Source: Cellulomonas xiejunii (GTDB lineage: Bacteria; Actinomycetota; Actinomycetes; Actinomycetales; Cellulomonadaceae). From it: a DNA stretch of 64,000 nucleotides. Below the pieces are notes generated by a model. It had not been told where the DNA came from. It did not search any database and worked only from the letters and a program-made list of their open reading frames with translations. Where the stretch lies: the NCBI RefSeq assembly GCF_024508315.1, contig NZ_CP101987.1, positions 496,001 through 560,000 of the forward strand, written 5' to 3'. This document shows positions 32,695 to 39,769 of the stretch, one piece after another. Position 1 is the stretch's first letter; every line of letters starts with the position of its first letter. The position numbers and the translations under genes were made by a program.

Positions 32695-33954
32695 TCAGAA
32701 GGGGGCGCCGTCGTCGGCCCACTTGGCGATTTCGTTCGCCAGCCCCTTGAGGTCCTGGGCGCGCGACGACGGGGCCTTGGCGTCTGCATCGGCGAAGTAG
32801 CCGGTCTCGAACCATCCCGTCTCGATGGGGAAGCCCATGTGACCGTTCAGGCTCGCGAACAGCTTCCGCGCACGCTGGTCGCCGGCCTGGGTGACGTGCG
32901 GGTAGGAGTCGTCGGTGATGTCGACGGCGAGGACGTGGTAGGCGCCGGCGAGGACCCGCAGGATGGTGATCGAGCCGAGCAGGCTCGTGCTCCGCAGCTC
33001 GGTCGGGTCGATCTCGTCCTTCGCGAGCCGCTCGATCTCGTCGAAACTGGCCTCCAGCGCCTGGAAGAACAGCTCAGTCATCTCGGCGATCGCGCTGTCC
33101 TTCATCCGGCTCTCACGGCCGGTGGTCATGCGTCCGTCGATGCCGACAGCCACGTGTCGGACGATGTCAGCCAGGTTGATGGCCGAGATGAGGTTCTCGT
33201 TCTTGCCGGTGACGCGGTCCTTCTCGTAGTCGACCCGCCCGTCGAGGAGGTCGATGGACTCGGCGACGTCCATGGCGACGCGGTTGAGCTTGTTCCGGCG
33301 GTCGAAGGACGTGGTGATGGACTTGGTGATGCCCTTGGCGTTGACCGCGATGTCGGTGAAGAGCTGCTTGTGGTCGTCCTCGGTCACGCCTTCGAGGATC
33401 TCGAGGGTCGCGTACTCGGTGGAGAAGCGCTTCTGCTCGGCCGTCAGCTGGTCGACCTTCTTCTGCCACGTCTGGATGCCGACCTCGTCCTCGGCGTTCT
33501 TGCTGCCCAGGAGGGAGGTGCGGGCCCGCTTGAGCTCGTCTGCGATGTCCTGCAGGGCGAGGGTCCAGCCGAGGGTCCGGTGCTGGCCGTCGAGGATGTC
33601 GACCTCGGCCGCCATGTTGTGGGGGAGCTTGAGGATCCCTACTTCGACACCTGCGACCTCGAACTTGACGTCGAAGTTCCCCGGGTCGCTCAGGGGGTAC
33701 GTGGTGTCGAGCAGCAGGGGCGGCGCGACGCGCTGGTCCTTGGTCCGCCAGTAGTCACCGAACTTCTGAGCACGCCGACGTTCGACTCGACGGTTACCAG
33801 GAAGCTTGTTATCCGGGTCGGGCACCGGCAGGTGGGAGGGCACGAGGTGCAGCGGGAGCGCGATCGTGTAGACCCAGTGGGCTCCGCGGCGGAACCGCTG
33901 CGCCATGACGGTCTTGTCGTTCGAGTAGCCGGTGAGGTCGAGCTGGGTAGCCAT
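32695..33954 (-). CDS. DGQHR-domain protein (DndB-like)
   Basis: This 419-residue protein contains Ile-Leu-Asp122-Gly-Gln-His-Arg126-Thr, the signature of DGQHR/DndB proteins. Later blocks include Asp-Ile-Ala-Val-Asn-Ala-Lys-Gly and Phe-Asp-Arg-Arg-Asn. DndB-type proteins are linked to DNA phosphorothioation systems and other defence islands, but no dndACDE or dptFGH genes are present, so this is an orphan. A clear GGAGATAAC precedes the ATG. Codon use is less GC-biased than its neighbours and the promoter region is AT-rich, suggesting horizontal acquisition. Confidence 0.82.
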   Translation of the reverse strand: MATQLDLTGYSNDKTVMAQRFRRGAHWVYTIALPLHLVPSHLPVPDPDNKLPGNRRVERRRAQKFGDYWRTKDQRVAPPLLLDTTYPLSDPGNFDVKFEVAGVEVGILKLPHNMAAEVDILDGQHRTLGWTLALQDIADELKRARTSLLGSKNAEDEVGIQTWQKKVDQLTAEQKRFSTEYATLEILEGVTEDDHKQLFTDIAVNAKGITKSITTSFDRRNKLNRVAMDVAESIDLLDGRVDYEKDRVTGKNENLISAINLADIVRHVAVGIDGRMTTGRESRMKDSAIAEMTELFFQALEASFDEIERLAKDEIDPTELRSTSLLGSITILRVLAGAYHVLAVDITDDSYPHVTQAGDQRARKLFASLNGHMGFPIETGWFETGYFADADAKAPSSRAQDLKGLANEIAKWADDGAPF

Positions 33955-34145
33955 GTTATCTCCTAGTTAGATGGATTATCTGTCGAGTAAGGAAGCTATC
34001 AGTTGCCTGGCTTACTTGCAAGACATCCAACGTAATCGAGGGTTAACTCACCTATCGCTGGTCTAACTCGCTTCTCCGTGGCGCTGGCTCGCCTCCTCGT
34101 GGCGCAGGCACCTTCCGGTTCACAGCTGCACCCCCCCGCGCTGCG
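33955..34145 (-). promoter_or_regulatory. AT-rich promoter region of the DGQHR gene
   Basis: The 190 bases upstream of the gene are distinctly AT-richer than the rest of the window. On the minus strand they include TTAGACCAGCGATAGG and GATAATCCATCTAAC, which could supply -10 type elements. No operator could be assigned. They separate the gene from the 35-bp repeat block. Confidence 0.45.
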
Positions 34146-34355
34146 CTTGCTTGCCTCGGCCATGGTTGCGGCCTGCCCTGCTTGCTTGCCTCGGCCATGG
34201 TCGCGGCCTGCCCTGCTTGCTTGCCTCGGCCATGGTTGCGGCCTGCCCTGCTTGCTTGCCTCGGCCATGGTCGCGGCCTGCCCTGCTTGCTTGCCTCGGC
34301 CATGGTTGCGGCCTGCCCTGCTTGCTTGCCTCGGCCATGGTTGCGGCCTGCCCTG
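34146..34355. repeat. Six tandem 35-bp repeats
   Basis: Six head-to-tail units start at 34146, 34181, 34216, 34251, 34286 and 34321. Each begins CTTGCTTGCCTCGGCCATGG, and they differ only by T or C at unit position 22. There are no spacers, so this is not a CRISPR array. The 35-base unit is not a multiple of three that would suit one coding frame. It lies upstream of the DGQHR gene, inside the DNA that splits the P450 gene. Confidence 0.9.
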
Positions 34356-34539
34356 AGTGACCTCGTCGCTGTGGCGCGCGCTGCTCTACCGCTTCTTCGC
34401 CTGGCTGACATCGGCGCGCATGCGGGTCGCGACGACGTCGGCCGCGATGCCCCTGGCTTCGAGCTCGTCGGCTGTCGCTGCTCGGCGCAGTCGTAGGTGG
34501 CGTGCCCGTCGTCGCGGGCGGCGCCGCCGCGCACCTCGT
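34356..34539. other. Degenerate junction sequence, right side of insertion
   Basis: There is no intact gene. On the minus strand a short coding-like stretch reads Asp-Glu-Leu-Glu-Ala-Arg-Gly-Ile-Ala-Ala-Asp-Val-Val-Ala-Thr-Arg-Met (about 34390-34475), possibly another gene scrap carried by the insertion. The right boundary meets the P450 C-terminus near 34540. Confidence 0.4.
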
Positions 34540-34698
34540 CCTGCAGGCGACGTCGTCCTGCACGTCACGTCGCACCTGCTCACCGCGCTCGTGCGGGCGG
34601 CGCGCTGGGACCCGGTGAGCCACCCCGGGCTGGGCCACGACCCGCTGCCCAGGTCGCTCGCGCACACGGCCGTCCGGCTGGCCGCGCACCCGCTCTGA
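34540..34698 (+). pseudogene. Cytochrome P450, C-terminal part
   Basis: The frame reads Pro-Ala-Gly-Asp-Val-Val-Leu-His-Val-Thr-Ser-His-Leu-Leu-Thr-Ala-Leu-Val. It then has Pro-Leu-Pro-Arg-Ser-Leu-Ala-His-Thr-Ala-Val-Arg-Leu and a stop. This is the L-helix and terminal segment that follow the haem cysteine in the P450 subfamily whose N-terminus lies at 31800-32505. The haem-ligand cysteine itself is not present at the junction. The gene is therefore dead. Confidence 0.68.
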
Positions 34699-34818
34699 CG
34701 CTCCCGCTGCCCGGGGGCGTGCCCGTCGCGGACGGGTGACGCCCCCGGGTGGCGGGTCGCCGGGGGCCGGGTCACCATGAGCGGGCGTTCGAGCAGGGCG
34801 CTGACCTGCGCAGGAGGA

Positions 34819-35892
34819 ATGATGACCACCCAGCTGCCGTCCCCGGCACCCCTCACCGCGGCACGGCCCCAGTCGCCGATGCCGCTCCCGACCCCGCGCG
34901 GCCCCCTGAGCGACGCACTGCTGCGCGCGCTCACCGGCACGGCGGACCCCGGCATCCTGCGCGACGAGGCCGCCGGCGTCCTCGCCGCGCCGACCGGCTC
35001 GTGGCTCGAGCACGACGACGTGCAGCTCGCGCTCACCTGCATGTACGAGCTGCACTACCGCGGGCTCGACGGCGTCGACGACGACTGGGAGTGGCAGCCC
35101 GATGTCCTCGCCGCACGCGCGGCCCTCGAGCGTGCCGTCGAGGCCGAGCTGCGCGAGCGCGTCACCGTCGCGGTGCCGGTCGACACGTCGGCAGCCGCGG
35201 TCGCGAAGACGCTGTTCGACCTCACGTCCTCCGATGACGGGCCGAGCATGTCCCGCTGGATCGCGCGGCGCGCGGAGCGCGAGCAGATCGAGGAGTTCGT
35301 CGTGCACCGCTCGGTCTACCAGCTCAAGGAGGCCGACCCGCACACGTGGGCGGTGCCGCGGCTGGGCGGGGCGCCCAAGGTCGCGCTCATGGAGATCCAG
35401 TCCGACGAGTACGGCGCGGGTGACCCCGAGCGACAGCACGCGGCGCTGTTCGCGCAGGCCATGCGTGGCCTCGGCCTGGACGACACGTACGGCCGGTACG
35501 TCGACCACGTCCCGGCGATCACGCTGGCACACCCGAACGTCATGTCGATGCTCGGCCTGCACCGCCGGCTGCTCGGCGCGATCGTGGGGCACCTCGCGGC
35601 GTTCGAGATGACGTCGTCCATCCCCAACCGCCTGTACGGCAACGGCATGCGCCGCGTCGGCCTGGGGCAGGACGTCACCGAGTACTTCGACGAGCACGTC
35701 GAGGCCGACGCCGTGCACGAGCAGATCGCCGGGCGGGACATGGCGGGCCGGCTCGTGGAGCAGGAGCCGACGCTCGGGGGCGACGTCGTGTGGGGCGCGG
35801 CGGTCTGCCTGGCGCTCGACGGCATGTGGGCGCAGCACGTGCTGGACCGCTGGGAGGCCGGCGAGCCGTCGCTCCGGCAGCCGCTGCGATGA
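34819..35892 (+). CDS. Iron-containing redox enzyme of the haem-oxygenase-like fold
   Basis: AGGAGG precedes the first of two ATGs; the protein has 357 residues. It has the His/Glu-rich helices of haem-oxygenase-like di-iron oxidases: Glu-Gln-Ile-Glu-Glu-Phe-Val-Val-His-Arg-Ser, then Glu-Ile-Gln-Ser-Asp-Glu-Tyr-Gly, then Glu-His-Val-Glu-Ala-Asp-Ala-Val-His-Glu. These are typical of iron-containing redox enzyme family proteins that oxidise C-H or C-N bonds in natural-product pathways. It overlaps the glycosyltransferase gene by 4 bases. With the broken P450 upstream and the CDGSH gene downstream it forms a likely biosynthetic operon. Confidence 0.8.
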   Translation: MMTTQLPSPAPLTAARPQSPMPLPTPRGPLSDALLRALTGTADPGILRDEAAGVLAAPTGSWLEHDDVQLALTCMYELHYRGLDGVDDDWEWQPDVLAARAALERAVEAELRERVTVAVPVDTSAAAVAKTLFDLTSSDDGPSMSRWIARRAEREQIEEFVVHRSVYQLKEADPHTWAVPRLGGAPKVALMEIQSDEYGAGDPERQHAALFAQAMRGLGLDDTYGRYVDHVPAITLAHPNVMSMLGLHRRLLGAIVGHLAAFEMTSSIPNRLYGNGMRRVGLGQDVTEYFDEHVEADAVHEQIAGRDMAGRLVEQEPTLGGDVVWGAAVCLALDGMWAQHVLDRWEAGEPSLRQPLR

Positions 35893-36863
35893 CCCCGCGC
35901 CACCCGGACGCGGTCTACGTCCTGCCGCTGCGCAGCGCCACCCCGCTCGACGCCGAGGCGCTGGCCTACCTGCGGGGTCTCGTGCGCGAGCTCGCCGTGG
36001 TCGTGGTCGACGGGTCGCCGGAGCCGGTGGGAGCCGCCAACGCGCGTGCCCTGCCGGACGACGTGCGCCACGTCGACGCGCCCGCACCGCAGCCTGGCTG
36101 CAACGGCAAGGTCCTGGGGGTCCGGCGCGGCCTCGAGGTGTCCGACGCCCCGAGCGTCGTCGTCGCGGACGACGACGTCCGCTGGGAGCGGGCCACGCTC
36201 GACCGCGCGCTGGCGATGCTCGACCACGCCGACCTGGTGCGTCCGCAGAACGTCTTCGACCCCCGGCCGTGGCACGCCCGCTGGGACACCGGGCGTTCGC
36301 TGCTCAACCGTGCGGTCGGCGGCGACTGGCCCGGGACGCTCGTCGTGCGGCGCACCGCGCTGCCGCCGCACGGCTACGCGGCCGACGTGCTGTTCGAGAA
36401 CCTCGAGCTCGTGCGGACCGTGCGGGCGCGCGGTGGGCGCGAGCGCGTCGCGCGGGACCTGCTGGTGCGCCGCCGTCCGCCGACCGTCCGGCACTTCTGG
36501 CGGCAGCGCGTCCGGCAGGCGTACGACAGCCACGCCCAGCCGGGGCGGCTGCTGGTGGAGCTGGCCGTGGTGCCGCTGCTCGTGGCTGCGTCGCTGCGGG
36601 GTCGTTGTCGCCGGACGGCGGCGGCCGTCGCTGCCGCGAGTGTCCTGCTCGCCGAGGTGGGACGACGACGCGGTGGCGGCGCCCGGGCCTACCCGGCGTC
36701 GGCCGCGCTGTGGGCGCCGGTGTGGCTGGGGGAGCGCGCGGTGTGCGCGTGGCTCGCGCTCGGGTACCGGGCCGCGGGCGGCGTGCCCTACGCCGGTGTG
36801 CGACTCCGGGCGGCGGCGACCCCGCGCCGTCGCCTGCGTCGCGCGGTCGGGCTCGCGGCATGA
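35889..36863 (+). CDS. Family 2-type glycosyltransferase
   Basis: This 324-residue protein begins with a GT-A fold: Val-Val-Val-Asp-Gly-Ser, then a Cys-Asn-Gly-Lys-Val segment, then the metal-site Val-Val-Ala-Asp-Asp-Asp-Val-Arg-Trp. A Gln-Arg-Val-Arg-Gln motif near residue 205 matches the processive-type QxxRW region loosely. Two C-terminal hydrophobic stretches suggest membrane attachment. Start and stop overlap both neighbours, so it is co-translated. The acceptor is unknown. Confidence 0.75.
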   Translation: MTPRHPDAVYVLPLRSATPLDAEALAYLRGLVRELAVVVVDGSPEPVGAANARALPDDVRHVDAPAPQPGCNGKVLGVRRGLEVSDAPSVVVADDDVRWERATLDRALAMLDHADLVRPQNVFDPRPWHARWDTGRSLLNRAVGGDWPGTLVVRRTALPPHGYAADVLFENLELVRTVRARGGRERVARDLLVRRRPPTVRHFWRQRVRQAYDSHAQPGRLLVELAVVPLLVAASLRGRCRRTAAAVAAASVLLAEVGRRRGGGARAYPASAALWAPVWLGERAVCAWLALGYRAAGGVPYAGVRLRAAATPRRRLRRAVGLAA

Positions 36864-37078
36864 CCGGCCGCGACGACCGCCCGCGCGGCCCGGTGCGGAT
36901 CACGCCGTGCCCCGACGGCCCGCTGCTGGTCCGGGGGCCCGTCGAGGTCGTGGACGCCGACGGCAACGCCGTCACCCCGCGTCGGCGGACGGTCGCGCTG
37001 TGCCGCTGCGGCGGGACCGGCACGCCGCCGTGGTGCGACGGCACGCACAAGGTCAACGGCTTCCGGACAGGGGACTGA
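36860..37078 (+). CDS. CDGSH iron-sulfur domain protein
   Basis: This 72-residue protein has the 2Fe-2S motif Cys-Arg-Cys-Gly-Gly-Thr-Gly-Thr-Pro-Pro-Trp-Cys-Asp-Gly-Thr-His. This is the Cys-x-Cys-x(8)-Cys-x(3)-His pattern of CDGSH proteins, with Thr in place of Ser. Probably an electron-transfer partner of the iron redox enzyme and, originally, the P450. It overlaps the glycosyltransferase stop (ATGA). A repeat cluster starts at its stop codon. Confidence 0.9.
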   Translation: MTGRDDRPRGPVRITPCPDGPLLVRGPVEVVDADGNAVTPRRRTVALCRCGGTGTPPWCDGTHKVNGFRTGD

Positions 37079-37355
37079 CCACCCCAGGTGGAGTCACCAC
37101 CCCAGGTGGACTCACCACCCCAGGTGGACTCACCACCCCAGGTGGTGAGAGTGCAATCCAGTCACGGCCGGATGGCCCTGCTGCGGGGATGTCGGGTGCT
37201 GGATTGCTCTCTCGCGCACCCTGGGGGGTCACCCGCACCACCCCAGGTGGTGAGAGTGCAATCCAGTCACGGCCGGATGGCCCTCCTGCGGGGATGACGG
37301 GTGCTGGATTGCTCTCTCGCGCACCCTGGGGGGTCACCCGCACCACCCCAGGGGC
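37079..37355. repeat. Repeat cluster: 18-bp units and two 105-bp hairpin units
   Basis: Three 18-base units (CCACCCCAGGTGG plus AGTCA or ACTCA) at 37079-37132 are followed by two 105-base units at 37133-37237 and 37238-37342 with only a few differences. Each long unit starts with the same CCACCCCAGGTGG palindrome. Each contains GAGAGTGCAATCCAG and, about 38 bases later, CTGGATTGCTCTCTC, a stem with one mismatch. A sixth partial CCACCCCAGG follows. The cluster lies between convergent genes, so it may terminate both transcripts or be a mobile palindromic element. Confidence 0.85.
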
Positions 37356-39536
37356 TCACCTACGGGCGGTCAGGACCACGAGCTGCTGCGTCGTGCGGGT
37401 CATCGCGACGTACCGGTCGACCGCGCCCTCGATGCCGTCGCCGAACTGGTCGGGCTCGACCAGCACGACCAGGTCGAACTCCAGCCCCTTCGCCGTCTGG
37501 GGCGTCAGCGACCGCACGCGCGGCCCCGCCGGGAACGTCGGGTCGCCGATGACGCACGCGACGCCCTCGTGCGTCGCGAGCCAGTCCTCGACGACCGACG
37601 CCAGGTCGGCGCGCGCGCCGTGGACGACCGGCAGCCCGGTCGACCGGACCGACGTGGGCACGTTCGCGTCCGGCACCGCCGCACGGATCACCGGCTCCGC
37701 CTCCGTCATGACCTCGACGGGCGTCCGGTAGTTGATGCGCAACGACGACACGTCGACGCCCCGCAGCCCGACGCGCTCGAGCCGCTCCGTCCACGACTCG
37801 GGGAAGCCGTGCCGCGCCTGCGCGCGGTCCCCGACGATCGTCACGCTGCGCGACGGGCACCGGGTCAGCAGCATCTGCCACTGCGCGTCGGTGAGCTCCT
37901 GCGCCTCGTCGACGACGACGTGCGCGAACGGCCCGGCGAGCAGGTCCGGGTCCGCGCTCGGCAGCCCCGCCTCGTCGACCAGGGCGCTGCGCATGTCCTC
38001 ACCGCCCAGCATGTGCATGACGCCCAGCGTGGAGTCGTCACCGGCGACGAGGTTGTCGACGACGTGCGACATGTACTCCCGCTCGGCGGCGACCTGGGCA
38101 CCGCGCCGACGTCGCCGCCGCGACTCCGCGGGGTCGCCGAGGCGCCGACGGGCCGCGTCGAGCAGCGGCAGGTCCGCCTCGGTCCACGCGCGCGGGTCGT
38201 CGCGCTGCAGCAGGCGCACCTCGTCCGGCGTGAGCCACGGCGCGCACAGCCGCAGGTACGCGGGCACGGACCACAGGTCCGCGACGAGGTCGGCGGCCTC
38301 GATGATGGGCCAGCAGCGAGTGAACGTGCTGGTCAGCTCGGCGTCACGGGTGAGCGCGCGACGCAGCTGGTCGACAGGGACGTCGTCCGGCAGCCCGTCG
38401 GTGATGATCTCGACGAGCGCCTCCCACGCCTGGTCGCGCGCCTCGTTGTGCGGGGTGCCGGGGTCGGGGGCGTCGAAGGCGTCGGCCCAGTCGTCGGCGC
38501 TCAACGACACCTCGCCCCAGGGCGTCATCAGACGCATGCCCTGCGTCGGCGGGCGCTCCGAGAAGCGCACGGCCGGCTCGATCGCCCGCACCATGCCCAC
38601 GGACGCCTTCAGGCGCGCGACCCGCGGGTCCGTCTCCGGCGTCGCCGTCGCACCCTCCGGCACCATGTCCCGCACCGTGCACGTCAGCACGCCCTCCTCG
38701 CCCAGCCCCGGCAGCGCGTCGGCGACGTAGGACAGGTACTGCCGGTGCGGCCCGACGAGCAGCACGCGCCCGTGCCGGTCCCGCAGGCGCGGGTCGGAGT
38801 GCAGCAGGTACGCGGCGCGGTGCACGGCGACGACGGTCTTGCCGGTGCCGGGCCCGCCGTCGACGACGAGCGGTGTGCGCGACGCCGCCCGGATGATCGC
38901 GTCCTGGTCGGCCTGCAGCGTGCCCAGCACGTCGCGCATGTGCGCCGACCGGCTCGCGCCGAGGCTCGCGATGAACGCGGACTGGTCGTCGAGCGCGGCG
39001 GCCTGGTCGTACCCCTCGGGCGTGAAGACCTCGTCCCAGTAGTCCGTGACGCGACCCTCGGTCCAGCGGTAGCGCCGCCGGCTGACCAGGCCCATCGGGT
39101 GCGCGAGCGTCGCCGCGAAGTACGGCTCGGCCGCGGGCGAGCGCCAGTCGACGAGCAGCCGCTCACCCGTGCTCGTCGTCAGGCCCAGGCGTCCGACGTA
39201 GACGGGCTCGGGGCTGTCCTCGAGGACCATGCGCCCCAGGCACAGGTCGAGCCCGAACCGCTCCAGCAGCCGCAGCCGCCCGCTGAGGCGGTGGATGTCC
39301 TGGTCACGGTCCAGTGCCGCCTGCCCGTGACCGCCCGGCGCGCGACGCAGCCGCTCGACACGCTCCCGCAGGTCCGCGACCTGGGCGTCGAGCGTCGCGC
39401 CCAGCGCGGCGAACAGCTGCTCGTCGCGTGCGACGAGCGCCGGGTCGGCCTTGGCGGCGCGGGCGGCGGGCAGGGCGAAGGCGGACGTGGGCAGGGCGAA
39501 GGCGGACGTGGGCAGGGCAGGACGGGGTCCGGGCAC
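37356..39536 (-). CDS. helR: HelR-type helicase-like RNA polymerase protector (rifamycin tolerance)
   Basis: The protein has 726 residues. It is UvrD-like with an N-terminal coiled coil (residues 30-95), Walker A Gly227-Gly-Pro-Gly-Thr-Gly-Lys-Thr234, Walker B Val-Val-Val-Asp-Glu-Ala-Gln-Glu and C-terminal Val-Ala-Met-Thr-Arg-Thr. The layout is that of HelD/HelR proteins, which free RNA polymerase from DNA and displace bound rifamycins. A rifamycin-associated element about 75 bases upstream supports HelR rather than generic HelD. The N-terminus has a 21-bp duplication (Ala-Leu-Pro-Thr-Ser-Ala-Phe twice), so the exact start is uncertain. Confidence 0.88.
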   Translation of the reverse strand: MPGPRPALPTSAFALPTSAFALPAARAAKADPALVARDEQLFAALGATLDAQVADLRERVERLRRAPGGHGQAALDRDQDIHRLSGRLRLLERFGLDLCLGRMVLEDSPEPVYVGRLGLTTSTGERLLVDWRSPAAEPYFAATLAHPMGLVSRRRYRWTEGRVTDYWDEVFTPEGYDQAAALDDQSAFIASLGASRSAHMRDVLGTLQADQDAIIRAASRTPLVVDGGPGTGKTVVAVHRAAYLLHSDPRLRDRHGRVLLVGPHRQYLSYVADALPGLGEEGVLTCTVRDMVPEGATATPETDPRVARLKASVGMVRAIEPAVRFSERPPTQGMRLMTPWGEVSLSADDWADAFDAPDPGTPHNEARDQAWEALVEIITDGLPDDVPVDQLRRALTRDAELTSTFTRCWPIIEAADLVADLWSVPAYLRLCAPWLTPDEVRLLQRDDPRAWTEADLPLLDAARRRLGDPAESRRRRRRGAQVAAEREYMSHVVDNLVAGDDSTLGVMHMLGGEDMRSALVDEAGLPSADPDLLAGPFAHVVVDEAQELTDAQWQMLLTRCPSRSVTIVGDRAQARHGFPESWTERLERVGLRGVDVSSLRINYRTPVEVMTEAEPVIRAAVPDANVPTSVRSTGLPVVHGARADLASVVEDWLATHEGVACVIGDPTFPAGPRVRSLTPQTAKGLEFDLVVLVEPDQFGDGIEGAVDRYVAMTRTTQQLVVLTARR

Positions 39537-39607
39537 GGCAGTGCTCCTCGGCGAGAGGCGGGGTCGCCGCGGGCGAGCGCGGCACGGCCACGATCATGCG
39601 CCCTCGC

Positions 39608-39629
39608 GGGGCCCTTGCCGCAAGCGCCC
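39608..39629 (-). promoter_or_regulatory. Rifamycin-associated element (RAE)
   Basis: On the minus strand the sequence contains GCTTGCGGCAAG flanked by GGG on the left and CCC on the right. From memory, the published RAE is a 19-base palindrome of the form GGGGCTTGCGGCAAGGCCC; one extra base on each side is the only deviation. RAEs drive rifampin-induced expression of resistance genes including helR. It lies 72-93 bases upstream of the helR start. Confidence 0.8.
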
Positions 39630-39769
39630 TCCTGCGCTGTACGGTGAAGAGGGAGATGACGGCCCGTCCCCGGAGTCCCGGACGGCCCCGACGGTGCAAG
39701 GCACGCCGTCGCCGCGCGCCGCGCTCGCCGAGGTCGATCCGTCCCGGCCGCCCCACGTAGGGTCTCGTC

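Noticed and set aside
31964..32815. Long minus-strand open frame across the P450 remnant
   Set aside because: Only about 32506-32620 has meaningful content (zeta-like). The rest is antisense to P450 sequence.
34146..34355. CRISPR array
   Set aside because: The repeats are contiguous 35-base units with no spacers, and no cas genes are nearby.
37079..37355. CRISPR array or tRNA-like cluster
   Set aside because: The intervals between CCACCCCAGGTGG copies are either 5 bases or part of a duplicated 105-base unit. They are not unique spacers, and no tRNA fold is present.
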